Below, piece after piece: positions 15,928-23,650 of a stretch of DNA of 64,000 nucleotides. Location of the stretch: contig JAQWEL010000004.1 in assembly GCA_028704945.1 (NCBI GenBank), forward strand, positions 52,951 through 116,950, in the 5' to 3' direction. Below the pieces are notes generated by a model. The model was not told the DNA's origin, did not search any database, and worked only from the letters and a program-made list of their open reading frames with translations. Origin of the DNA: Patescibacteria group bacterium (GTDB taxonomy: Bacteria; Patescibacteriota; Patescibacteriia; Patescibacteriales; Patescibacteriaceae). A program made the translations under genes and the position numbers. Numbering within the stretch: the stretch's first letter is position 1; every line of letters starts with the position of its first letter.

Positions 15928-16401
15928 ATGAACAACAAAAATCAAAAAAAAGGATTTACTTTAATTGAAGTCCTTTTAGTTATTGGCATTATTGCCATTT
16001 TAGCGGCCGTAGTAATTATCGCCATTAATCCAGCTAAGCAATTAGCCCAAGCAAGAAATGCTCAACGATGGTCTAATGTTAATACTATTTTAAATGCCGT
16101 TCATCAGTACGCTGTGGATAATCGAGGAATTTTACCTGTTGGCATAACTACTACTGCTAAAGAAATTTGTAACACGCCAACAGTAGCATCCTCTTCTTGC
16201 GCCTCTCTGGCAAATCTTTGGGAATTAACCCTGAATGAATCTTATCTGACTGCTTTACCGAAAGACCCTTCTTGCCCAGGAGCTAATTGTGATACTAATG
16301 GTATCGGTTATCAAATCGTTCAATCCGTCAATGGTCGCGTCACTGTGATGGTGCCAACCTCGTCCAGGGAGTTAGGTGAAATTATTTCAGTCACTCGTTA
16401 A
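15928..16401 (+). CDS. Type IV pilin-like protein, likely major pilin
   Basis: 157 aa from ATG 15928; an earlier in-frame start at 15874 would overlap the SH3 fusion gene. Prepilin motif NQKKG-FTLIEVLLVIGIIAILAAVVIIAINPAKQL, the strongest pilin signal in the operon, with Glu5. Four Cys lie in the globular part (EICNTP, SSCAS, PSCPGANC), likely disulfides. Last gene of the operon before a terminator, size typical of a major pilin. The major role is inferred from these features. Confidence 0.85.
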   Translation: MNNKNQKKGFTLIEVLLVIGIIAILAAVVIIAINPAKQLAQARNAQRWSNVNTILNAVHQYAVDNRGILPVGITTTAKEICNTPTVASSSCASLANLWELTLNESYLTALPKDPSCPGANCDTNGIGYQIVQSVNGRVTVMVPTSSRELGEIISVTR

Positions 16402-16410
16402 GATAAATAA

Positions 16411-16442
16411 AAAAAGCCGCTTTTAACCAAAGCGGTTTTTTG
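16411..16442 (+). terminator. Rho-independent terminator of the pilus operon
   Basis: Stem CCGCTTT / AAAGCGG, extended by an A-run/T-run with one bulged G, then TTTTTTG. Confidence 0.85.
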
Positions 16443-16463
16443 TTATAAATTTTTATTTATTTG

Positions 16464-16472
16464 TGCTATAAT
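16464..16472 (+). promoter_or_regulatory. Extended -10 promoter for the secreted repeat protein
   Basis: TG-C-TATAAT, with TATAAT at 16467-16472. The ATG is 16 bases downstream, giving a leader of about 9 bases. Confidence 0.65.
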
Positions 16473-16487
16473 AAATAAAAATATTAT

Positions 16488-18662
16488 ATGAAAATTATTA
16501 AACTATTTTTAATATTATTTGGTTTGTGGCTGCCATTTTTAGCTTTAGCTGAAATTTGCCAACCAGCCAAAGTTGAATTAGAAATAAAAGATTTTGATAA
16601 TCATTTTTTGCCAGGGACAAAATTTGCAATTTATGAACAGTTGATGGATTCAGAGGGTAATTATCGTCCAGGTAAAGAAGTCGGTTCCGCTAGAACAGAT
16701 CAATATTTAAGTTCAGGGATTGCTAAAGTTAAAGTCACTGCTACTCCAGCTAATTATGCTGTGCGTATTTTTAATCCAACTTTAAAAAATGCTGATTTTT
16801 GGTATTTTAATGAGCTTAATAATTTGACTTGTGGATCTGAAAAAGACGGTTCAATTACTCTTGGCGGTTTGCGTGTTCGAGCTACCGATGCTTCTCGCGC
16901 CGGTTTGCAAAGAGGTACGACAGTGACTTTGTATGAAGAAAAAAGAGATGTGGCTTATCAGCTTATAACTGGTACAAAATATGGCAGCCTTAAGATTGGT
17001 CAAGATGGTGATGTAATTTTTTATGTTCCCGCTGTAAACAGGGCGATGAAGGAATTTCCAGCATTGTTTACGTTAGGTTTTAAAGATACGGCTGGACGTG
17101 AATTTTTTAAGAGAGGTGTTGAGGCTAGGGATAGGAGTGGGGTTTATATCGATTTTAGATTTAGCGAGTTGGCAATAACCATTCGTGATACTGGTACAGC
17201 CAATCCTTTACCTAATTTAAAAATAGAACTAAAAGAACAATTAAAGGGACAATTTAGCGTTAACGCAACCGGAAAAACTTTAGCGTCTTTAACTACTAAT
17301 GATAATGGCCAGGCCAGCATTCAGTATCCAGCTGGTACTTATGCTTTGCAATTTAAATATCCAAACGGGCAGATTAAGAATTTTTTTGATATTAAAATTG
17401 AAGATGAAAATAGAAACAGTTATGATTTACAGTTAGATAATTACAAAACATCTCGTTGCAGTTTAAAGTCAGATTTTCGGCCAATTTTTAGAGATGCCAA
17501 CGGAACGATTATCGGTAATCTATCAGCAACGCTTTATAAACAAACTATTAGCGTTGATGGCAATCCAGTTGCTGACAGTAAGGCAGGTAGTGTTAACTTA
17601 GATGAAAGCGGAACAGGTAAAATAACTGTTGCGCCTGCCCCGGCTGACAAGTATGCCCTTGAGGTTTGCAGAAAATCGGTTAAGTTTGCTTGTTTTTGGT
17701 TTTTTAATATTTCTTTGGGTTGTAATAATGATGTGGTTTTTGATCGCACTTTGCCGTCAACTTCAATAGTTTTTAGAAATAGCGACGGCTCATTGGCTCA
17801 AGGTCAGAAATTTAAAGTTTTTGTTAAAACAATTGATATCGATGGCCAATCAACGATTGATCGAGATAAGACTGTTGGCTCTTTTAAGATTCCGTCTATT
17901 GGCCAAGTTGATTTGTTTTTATCGCCCGTAAATCAACTTGATGAGCCTCAAACATATTTTGTGGTGGTAGAAGGCAAAAAAAATACAGAATATAAGGCTG
18001 AATTTTCTTCTGAGTGGTCTAAAAATACTAAGCTCGAATATATTCTTAATGAAGGCTCTATTTCTTTATATCAAAGAAGAAATGAACCTATTGATAATCC
18101 AAATATAAGTAATATCAAAATAAATAAGAATTTATTAGGCAGAATTGTTTTGCAGGTTGAATCAGTCGGTGAGGCTTGGTATATCAATCCAGCCAATAGT
18201 AAGCGTTATTTTTTGGGTAAAGCTGACGACGCTTTTCAAGTTATGAAAAGATTGTCGGTTGGAATTTCATCTGATAAATTATCATCTATTCCAGTAGCTT
18301 TAATGCCTCTTAATGGTTTTGATAATGATGGCGACGGCTTAGCGGATGATTTAGAAAAAGCCTTGGGTACTGACCCGAATAAGCCTGATACCGATGGCGA
18401 TGGCTTTACTGATACTCAAGAAGTTAGAGGGGGTTATAATCCGGTTAATATTGGCAAGATGCCTATTAATAATAAATTGACCAACGCTCAATCTGGCAAG
18501 ATATTATTACAGGTTGAAAGTAATGGTGAGGCTTGGTATGTATATCCTACGGACAAAAAACGTTATTATCTTGGTCGCCCAGCAGATGCTTTCTTTATTA
18601 TGCGCGAACTAGGTTTAGGTATTTCTAATGCCGATTTAGCCACTATTCCTATAGTTGAGTAA
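16488..18662 (+). CDS. Large secreted protein with repeated Ig/prealbumin-like modules, TSP3 repeat and duplicated C-terminal domain
   Basis: 724 aa. Signal peptide at 1-21 (LFGLWLPFLALA then EICQP). Residues about 25-540 contain at least four related beta-rich modules. They share a 'L-R-T-x-Y' pattern with a Gly-rich turn and recurring FWYFN / FWFFN plus Cys positions, as in transthyretin-like or Cna-B-like repeats. Near the end, a domain containing GEAWYINPANSKRYFLGKADDAF occurs at about 548-606 and again at about 667-724 (GEAWYVYPTDKKRYYLGRP). Two TSP3 units (DNDGDGLAD, DTDGDGFTD) lie between the copies. Secreted or surface-attached; ligand unknown. It has its own promoter and is followed by the thrS leader. 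Confidence 0.8.
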   Translation: MKIIKLFLILFGLWLPFLALAEICQPAKVELEIKDFDNHFLPGTKFAIYEQLMDSEGNYRPGKEVGSARTDQYLSSGIAKVKVTATPANYAVRIFNPTLKNADFWYFNELNNLTCGSEKDGSITLGGLRVRATDASRAGLQRGTTVTLYEEKRDVAYQLITGTKYGSLKIGQDGDVIFYVPAVNRAMKEFPALFTLGFKDTAGREFFKRGVEARDRSGVYIDFRFSELAITIRDTGTANPLPNLKIELKEQLKGQFSVNATGKTLASLTTNDNGQASIQYPAGTYALQFKYPNGQIKNFFDIKIEDENRNSYDLQLDNYKTSRCSLKSDFRPIFRDANGTIIGNLSATLYKQTISVDGNPVADSKAGSVNLDESGTGKITVAPAPADKYALEVCRKSVKFACFWFFNISLGCNNDVVFDRTLPSTSIVFRNSDGSLAQGQKFKVFVKTIDIDGQSTIDRDKTVGSFKIPSIGQVDLFLSPVNQLDEPQTYFVVVEGKKNTEYKAEFSSEWSKNTKLEYILNEGSISLYQRRNEPIDNPNISNIKINKNLLGRIVLQVESVGEAWYINPANSKRYFLGKADDAFQVMKRLSVGISSDKLSSIPVALMPLNGFDNDGDGLADDLEKALGTDPNKPDTDGDGFTDTQEVRGGYNPVNIGKMPINNKLTNAQSGKILLQVESNGEAWYVYPTDKKRYYLGRPADAFFIMRELGLGISNADLATIPIVE

Positions 18663-18668
18663 ATATTT

Positions 18669-18695
18669 TGACTTTTTTAAAATATTTGCTATTAT
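18669..18695 (+). promoter_or_regulatory. Promoter of the thrS T-box leader
   Basis: TTGACT and TATTAT (18690-18695), roughly 15-16 bases apart, lie immediately after the previous stop codon. This predicts transcription starting near 18702, only about 15 bases before the first leader hairpin. Confidence 0.5.
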
Positions 18696-18697
18696 TA

Positions 18698-18882
18698 TGG
18701 CTATATTTGGTGATTGTTGCGTCAACCAAACGCAAGTCAGTTTTAAACTGATATTCGGTCTATCCGTTTCTAAGCCAGTTTAATTAAGAGTCTGTTTTTA
18801 TTAAACAGGAATCTAGGTGGAACCGCGGGAGAAAACTCGCCCGAGAAAAAGACATTTTTAGTTTTTTTGGGGCGAGTTTTTT
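18698..18882 (+). ncRNA. T-box riboswitch (tRNA-Thr sensing) upstream of thrS
   Basis: The conserved T-box element TAGGTGGAACCGCGGG is at 18814-18829. Its bulge reads TGGA, which would pair with an uncharged tRNA ending UCCA, i.e. discriminator U73. A stem III hairpin CTGTTT / AAACAG (18792-18808) precedes it, and an intrinsic terminator (18832-18882) follows. Upstream, a hairpin TTGCGT / ACGCAA (18717-18735) exposes loop CAACCAA containing the Thr codon ACC at 18725-18727, the likely specifier. A second hairpin TCAGT / ACTGA (18737-18751) contains an alternative Thr codon ACT in its stem. No long stem I with the usual distal motifs is visible. TGGCT (18698-18702) can pair with AGCCA (18773-18777), but the -10 box may place the first half outside the transcript. 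The antiterminator pairing could not be settled by eye. Family knowledge: uncharged tRNA stabilises the antiterminator and switches on the synthetase gene. Confidence 0.85.
18832..18882 (+). terminator. Terminator of the thrS T-box
   Basis: Perfect 11-bp stem AAAACTCGCCC (18832-18842) / GGGCGAGTTTT (18870-18880), then TT. It overlaps the 3' side of the T-box region, as expected for an alternative to the antiterminator. Confidence 0.9.
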
Positions 18883-18911
18883 ATTTAAAAAGTAAAATAA
18901 AAGTAAAATAT

Positions 18912-20717
18912 ATGAATAAACAAATCAATTTAGAAAACGTGCGTCATAGTTTGGCACATGTAATGGCTTGGGCGGTTAAAGAGTTGTGGCCTCAAGCTAA
19001 ATTTGCTATCGGACCAGTTATTGAGAATGGTTTTTATTATGATTTTGATGAAGTTGACATCAAAGAAGCTGATTTAGAAAAAATTGAACAAAAAATGCGT
19101 GACTTGATTAAACTTGGCTTTAAAACAGAAAAAAGAACTTTAGGGGTAGATGAAGCTTTAGCATTGGTTCAGGCTAGTAATCAGATTTATAAAGTTGAAT
19201 TAATAAAGGATTTAGCTCAAGCTGGCGAAAGCGAAGTCAGTTTTTATAAGTTGGGCGAATTTGAAGACTTGTGTCGCGGACCTCATATAGAGGATTCAAG
19301 TGAAGTCAATATTGATTCTTTCAAGCTTACTAAGCTGGCTGGCGCTTATTGGCGAGGAAGTGAAAAGAACAAAATGTTAACCCGCATCTATGCTGTTGCT
19401 TTTGCTGATAAAACGGAGCTTGATCAATATTTAAATATGATGGAAGAGGCCGAAAAGCGTGACCACCGAAAGCTTGGTAAAGAATTAGATTTATTTACTA
19501 TTGATCCTATGGTTGGCTTGGGTTTGGCGATGTTTTTACCAAAGGGCGCCATGCTCTGGAGAACAATTGAGGATTTTTGGTATCAAGAACATTTAAAAAA
19601 TGGTTATCAATTGGTTCGTACGCCTCATATCGGCAGTCGTCATCTTTGGGAAACTTCTGGCCATTGGGGTTTTTATAGCGATAGTATGTATCCACCTTTG
19701 GAAATTGGTAAAAGTTTAGCCGAAACTCAAACTGACAGCAAAAATAATAACGATGGCGGAGAAGAATATTTATTAAAACCAATGAATTGCCCGTTTCACG
19801 TTATGTTATTTCAACAGAAGCCTAAAAGTTATCGTGATTTAGCGATACGTTGGGCAGAGTGCGGTACTGTTTATCGTTATGAAAAATCAGGCGAATTATC
19901 TGGTTTAACCAGAGTGCGTGGCTTTACTCAAGATGATGCTCATATTATTTGCACACGAGAGCAAGTCAAAGATGAATTAAAAAAAGTAATTGATTTTATT
20001 CTTTTTATCTACAAAGCTTTTGGTTTTAATCCTGATAATGTTAATGTTTATCTGTCGCTAAGAGATCCAAAGAATAAGATAAAATATGCGGGAAGTAATG
20101 AAGGCTGGGATTTTTCTGAATCAGTTTTAAGAAGCGTCGCTCTGGAAAAGGGTTTAAATTTTAAAGAAGAAGAGGGGGAGGCAGCTTTTTATGGACCCAA
20201 ATTAGATTTCAAGATTAAAGATGCTTTGGGACGTGAATGGCAATGTTCTACCTTGCAGTTTGATTTTAACTTACCTGAAAGATTCCAAATGGAATTTACT
20301 AATTTCCAAGGAGAAAAAGAACAGCCATATATGCTGCACCGAGCATTATTTGGTTCGTTTGAAAGATTCATGGGGCTTTTGATTGAGCATTATGCTGGCG
20401 CTTTTCCTGTTTGGCTATCACCAGTACAGATTAAACTATTGCCAGTGGGAGAATCTCATATCGAACATTGTCGAGCCTTAGCTGAAGAATTTAGGCTTAA
20501 TGGTTTTCGAGTTGAAATTGATGAAGCAAATGAGACGGTTGGCAACAAGATAAGAAAGACGGCTCAAGAAAAGGTTCCCTATTCTTTAGTTATTGGTGAT
20601 AAAGAGATGGGGTCAGCCGATTTAGCTATCCGTGATCGCGGTAGCCGTGAAACACGCTTGCTTAGTAAAGAAATTTTTATAGAGGAAATTAAAAATAAAA
20701 TAAAGAATAAAGACTAA
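18912..20717 (+). CDS. thrS: Threonyl-tRNA synthetase lacking the TGS domain
   Basis: 601 aa from ATG 18912; the longer frame from 18867 begins inside the leader terminator and is rejected. The protein begins directly with the editing domain: HSLAH (His12, His16), the FAIGPVIENGFYYDFD strand and the second ligand set DLCRGPHI. The class II catalytic core follows, with motif 2 around WAECGTVYRYEKSGELSGLTRVRGFTQDD (split by a short loop). Zinc is likely bound by Cys in MNCPFHVM and downstream His residues. The C-terminal anticodon-binding domain is at about 495-600 (PVWLSPVQIKLLPVGE). The usual N-terminal TGS domain (about 60 aa) is missing. Expression is controlled by the T-box leader. Confidence 0.96.
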   Translation: MNKQINLENVRHSLAHVMAWAVKELWPQAKFAIGPVIENGFYYDFDEVDIKEADLEKIEQKMRDLIKLGFKTEKRTLGVDEALALVQASNQIYKVELIKDLAQAGESEVSFYKLGEFEDLCRGPHIEDSSEVNIDSFKLTKLAGAYWRGSEKNKMLTRIYAVAFADKTELDQYLNMMEEAEKRDHRKLGKELDLFTIDPMVGLGLAMFLPKGAMLWRTIEDFWYQEHLKNGYQLVRTPHIGSRHLWETSGHWGFYSDSMYPPLEIGKSLAETQTDSKNNNDGGEEYLLKPMNCPFHVMLFQQKPKSYRDLAIRWAECGTVYRYEKSGELSGLTRVRGFTQDDAHIICTREQVKDELKKVIDFILFIYKAFGFNPDNVNVYLSLRDPKNKIKYAGSNEGWDFSESVLRSVALEKGLNFKEEEGEAAFYGPKLDFKIKDALGREWQCSTLQFDFNLPERFQMEFTNFQGEKEQPYMLHRALFGSFERFMGLLIEHYAGAFPVWLSPVQIKLLPVGESHIEHCRALAEEFRLNGFRVEIDEANETVGNKIRKTAQEKVPYSLVIGDKEMGSADLAIRDRGSRETRLLSKEIFIEEIKNKIKNKD

Positions 20718-20723
20718 GTATAA

Positions 20724-20757
20724 TAAAAAACTGCTCAAAAGTTTGAGCAGTTTTTTA
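20724..20757. terminator. Bidirectional terminator between thrS and ROK gene
   Basis: Stem AAAAAACTGCTCAAA / TTTGAGCAGTTTTTT with an AG/GT loop. The A and T runs on both sides let it serve thrS (+) and the ROK gene (-). Confidence 0.9.
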
Positions 20758-20788
20758 TTGTTTGAAGTACTTAAAATTTAAAACCAGA

Positions 20789-21652
20789 TTACTCGTCGGT
20801 CATAACAGCCGCCCCTACTGCTCCGGCAATTTCGCCTAATTTTGATTTGATTATTTTGATTTTTTTAGCATCAGGGTTAGCTATATATTTAACCATGGCT
20901 TGTCGCGCAGTGGATAAGAATAAATCAGATGAACTAGCTACTCCACCGCCGATTATTATGACATTAGGATCAATAATGTTAACTAAATTAGCAAAGATTA
21001 ATCCTAAGTATTCTCCCAATTCTTGAAAAATTTGTTCAGCCAAAGGATCGCCCTGATAAGCTTCTTGTGCCATCACTCTGGGATTATTTTGGGTTAGTTT
21101 TTGATAAGCCTGTTCTAGAGTTATTTTATTTTCTAAATCAACCAGCATGGCGCCTGGTTCTCCTGTGCCGCCATGAGCGCCTTTATAGGTGTGTCCGTTC
21201 TTATACCAACTGCCACCAATGCCAGTGCCAATAGTAATGCCATAGATATTATCCATCTTTTTGCCGGCGCCAAATTTAGCTTCAGCCCTAGTGAAACAAG
21301 TAACGTCATTATCTAATTTGATTGGTATGTCTAAATTCAAAACTTTTTTTATTTCTTCTAATAATTTGACGTTGATTATTATCGGCAGATTAGGGGAGTC
21401 GGTAACGCAATTTTTTTTATAAGAAATTACTCCAGCTATACCCACCCCGATAAATTCAATCTTTTTGTTGTTCTTTTTGGCTTTATCAAACAGTGGGTCT
21501 AAAAGAGCTTTGACTATGGTTAAAAATTTTTTTAAGTTATCGGTCGGTGTTGATAAGGTGTAGTGTTCAATGACTTGTTCGCCAGACATCAAAACAGCGC
21601 ACATTTTAGTTCCGCCAATATCAATGCCAATGCGATAGGAAGTTTGATCCAT
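20789..21652 (-). CDS. ROK-family sugar kinase
   Basis: 287 aa. ATP-binding phosphate-1 motif IGIDIGGTKMCAVLM at about 8-22; catalytic Asp in IKLDNDVTCFTRAEAKFG; GITIGTGIGGSW; C-terminal adenosine motif VIIIGGGVASS. The segment after GEPGAMLVD, which in most ROK kinases carries the CxCGxxGCxE zinc site, reads LENKITLEQAYQ here and has no Cys, so this is a zinc-less variant. It probably phosphorylates a hexose or amino sugar such as glucose, GlcNAc or ManNAc; the substrate cannot be read from sequence. It follows the pilin-like gene by 5 bases. Confidence 0.88.
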   Translation of the reverse strand: MDQTSYRIGIDIGGTKMCAVLMSGEQVIEHYTLSTPTDNLKKFLTIVKALLDPLFDKAKKNNKKIEFIGVGIAGVISYKKNCVTDSPNLPIIINVKLLEEIKKVLNLDIPIKLDNDVTCFTRAEAKFGAGKKMDNIYGITIGTGIGGSWYKNGHTYKGAHGGTGEPGAMLVDLENKITLEQAYQKLTQNNPRVMAQEAYQGDPLAEQIFQELGEYLGLIFANLVNIIDPNVIIIGGGVASSSDLFLSTARQAMVKYIANPDAKKIKIIKSKLGEIAGAVGAAVMTDE

Positions 21653-21657
21653 ATTAT

Positions 21658-22104
21658 TTAATACTCAGAATTTTGAGGTTGGTTGCTTACATCGTCAGTA
21701 GTCACGCCAACGACTGAACGGCCAATATAAATAGTTAGAGCGAAAGCAGCTAAAATAATACCCAAACCGACAGCCGCCGCCACAATCGTATTGCGCGCGG
21801 CATCTATTTTGACGGAATTACCTTGAGAAGACATCCACTTCATGCCCGCAGTTACTATTAAAACAATACAGATAGTGGCTAAGAGCCCCAAGAAGACTTG
21901 TATTATATCAGCTACCAGCACTCGGATATCCTTAGGTTTTTCTTCAACGCCAAAAACCGACTTCATTGGTGTTATATTTTTTTCAACTTTATTAATCCAA
22001 TCACTTTCTGAATCGGCTAAGGTGATTGACGGAATGATTAAAAACGATAAAACAATAATTGGCAGTAATGTTTTACATTTTTGGCTAATTTTGTTAATTT
22101 GCAT
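21658..22104 (-). CDS. T4SS-type pilin (TrbC/VirB2-like) membrane protein
   Basis: 148 aa. Signal peptide with cleavage near SITLA-DSESD, a charged linker with KDIRVLVADIIQVFLG, then two transmembrane helices (about 66-90 and 103-127) separated by a short loop KWMSSQGNSVKIDAARN. This two-helix layout with a conserved Gly-rich second helix fits the VirB2/TrbC pilin group that is frequent as single genes in CPR genomes. No other type IV secretion gene is in the window, so its function here is open. Confidence 0.75.
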   Translation of the reverse strand: MQINKISQKCKTLLPIIVLSFLIIPSITLADSESDWINKVEKNITPMKSVFGVEEKPKDIRVLVADIIQVFLGLLATICIVLIVTAGMKWMSSQGNSVKIDAARNTIVAAAVGLGIILAAFALTIYIGRSVVGVTTDDVSNQPQNSEY

Positions 22105-22111
22105 AGGGTTT

Positions 22112-22119
22112 GTTATAAT
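22112..22119 (+). promoter_or_regulatory. Extended -10 promoter for the flippase operon
   Basis: TG-T-TATAAT (TATAAT 22114-22119) in the divergent gap, followed by a leader of about 60 bases before the flippase ATG. Confidence 0.5.
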
Positions 22120-22186
22120 AAAACTGCTATTAATATAGCTTAAAAAATATTTTTAGTCAATTTATTGGCTTAATTTAAACAAAAAG

Positions 22187-23650
22187 ATGAGTTTAAATAA
22201 AAAAATTGCCGCTAATACTTTAGTCCAAGTTGTTAACAAGATAGCCGGTACTGTTTTAGGAATCTTAGCTATCGCTGTTATCACTCGTTATTTAGGGCCG
22301 GGCGGTTTTGGCGATTATACAATTATCATAACTTTTGTTTCAATTTTTGCCATTATAGCTGATTTTGGCTTAACTTTGGTAGCAAGTCAGATGATTAATA
22401 AAGTTAATGTTGATGAGGAGGCGACTGTTTCTAATTTATTTTCTTTCAGACTTGTGTCTTCGTTAGTGATAATCAGTTTAGCCCCGATTGTAGTAACTTT
22501 TTCAAATTATAGTCAATCAATAAAAACTGGTATCTGGTTAGCAGCGCTTTGTTTCGCTTTTAATAATTTTAATCAGATTTTTGTCGCTATTTTTCAGAAG
22601 TATCTGCGGACAGATAAAATTGCCATCGCCGAAATCGTTAGTCGATTTATTTTGTTAGTCGGTTTTTGGTTGGTGGCGATGTTTGACGGATCATTGTTTG
22701 GTATCATTTTAGTAATGTTTCTTTCCAACGCAGTCAGTTTTATATTGCATTATTTTTTATCAAGAAAATTTGTTAAAGTCGGTTTTCGTTTTGATTTGAA
22801 AGTTTGGCAAGAAATTTTTCAGCGCGCTTGGCCGTTGTTAACAACTATCGTCTTAAATCTTATTTATTTGAAAGCCGACGCTTTATTTTTATCTATTTTA
22901 AGAAGCCGCGAAGAAGTCGGTTTGTATGGAGCGGCTTATAAGGTGGTTGATGTTTTAGTCAGTTTGCCGTTTATGTTTGCTGGTATAATTTTACCGTTAT
23001 TAGTCGCCGCCATAAGTATTAATAATAAAAATGAATTTAAAAAGATTGCTCAGAAATTTTTTAATCTTATCGCTTTAGCTTGTTGTCCGCTATTAGCTGG
23101 CGGAATCGTACTGGCGGAGCCTATTATGCGTCTAGTTGCTGGAGAAAAATTTAGTGGCACCGGCCCGATTTTAGCTATTTTATCATTAGCTATTGGAGCT
23201 GTTTTTATGAGCTGTTTTTTCACTCATTTAATGGTAGCAGCTGACAAACAAAAGAAATTAATAATTTATTATCTTATCACGGCTATTACCGCCTTGCCTT
23301 TATATTGGTTGGCTATTAATAAATATGGCATTTACGGAGCAGCCTGGACAACTGTTTATAGCGAAGTTTTGATTTTAATCGGATCAATTATTGCCGTCAA
23401 AAAAGAATTGTCTTTCTTTCCCGCTTTAAATATTTTTAGGAAAATAATTTTAGCCTCGCTAACCATGTCGTCTGTTTTGTATCTGATTAATTATTTTATT
23501 CCGCTTAATGGCGTTTGGTTAGTGTTAGCAATTTTATTCGGCGGGAGTTTGTATTTTGTTCTGATGATTTTAAGCGGTGGCTTATCGATCAATGACCTAA
23601 AGTCTCTTGTCGGTCGTAATCAAAACGGCCCAATGACAAATAGTTTATGA
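22187..23650 (+). CDS. Polysaccharide flippase (MATE/Wzx family)
   Basis: 487 aa with about 14 hydrophobic helices. The N-terminus NTLVQVVNKIAGTVLGILAIAVITRYLGPGGFGDYTI is the classic start of the polysaccharide-biosynthesis branch of the MATE fold, with the RYLGPxxFG motif. It probably moves an undecaprenol-linked sugar across the membrane for surface glycan assembly. The stop overlaps the next gene's ATG (ATGA at 23647), pairing it with a glycosyltransferase. Confidence 0.92.
   Translation: MSLNKKIAANTLVQVVNKIAGTVLGILAIAVITRYLGPGGFGDYTIIITFVSIFAIIADFGLTLVASQMINKVNVDEEATVSNLFSFRLVSSLVIISLAPIVVTFSNYSQSIKTGIWLAALCFAFNNFNQIFVAIFQKYLRTDKIAIAEIVSRFILLVGFWLVAMFDGSLFGIILVMFLSNAVSFILHYFLSRKFVKVGFRFDLKVWQEIFQRAWPLLTTIVLNLIYLKADALFLSILRSREEVGLYGAAYKVVDVLVSLPFMFAGIILPLLVAAISINNKNEFKKIAQKFFNLIALACCPLLAGGIVLAEPIMRLVAGEKFSGTGPILAILSLAIGAVFMSCFFTHLMVAADKQKKLIIYYLITAITALPLYWLAINKYGIYGAAWTTVYSEVLILIGSIIAVKKELSFFPALNIFRKIILASLTMSSVLYLINYFIPLNGVWLVLAILFGGSLYFVLMILSGGLSINDLKSLVGRNQNGPMTNSL

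Noticed and set aside
18867..18911. Upstream start for thrS
   Set aside because: It lies in the T-box terminator stem and adds residues unlike any ThrRS; ATG 18912 is just before the editing-domain motif.
21842..22138. Plus-strand 98-codon frame over the T4SS-type pilin gene
   Set aside because: The minus-strand frame has a signal peptide and two clear membrane helices of a known family, so the plus frame is a shadow.
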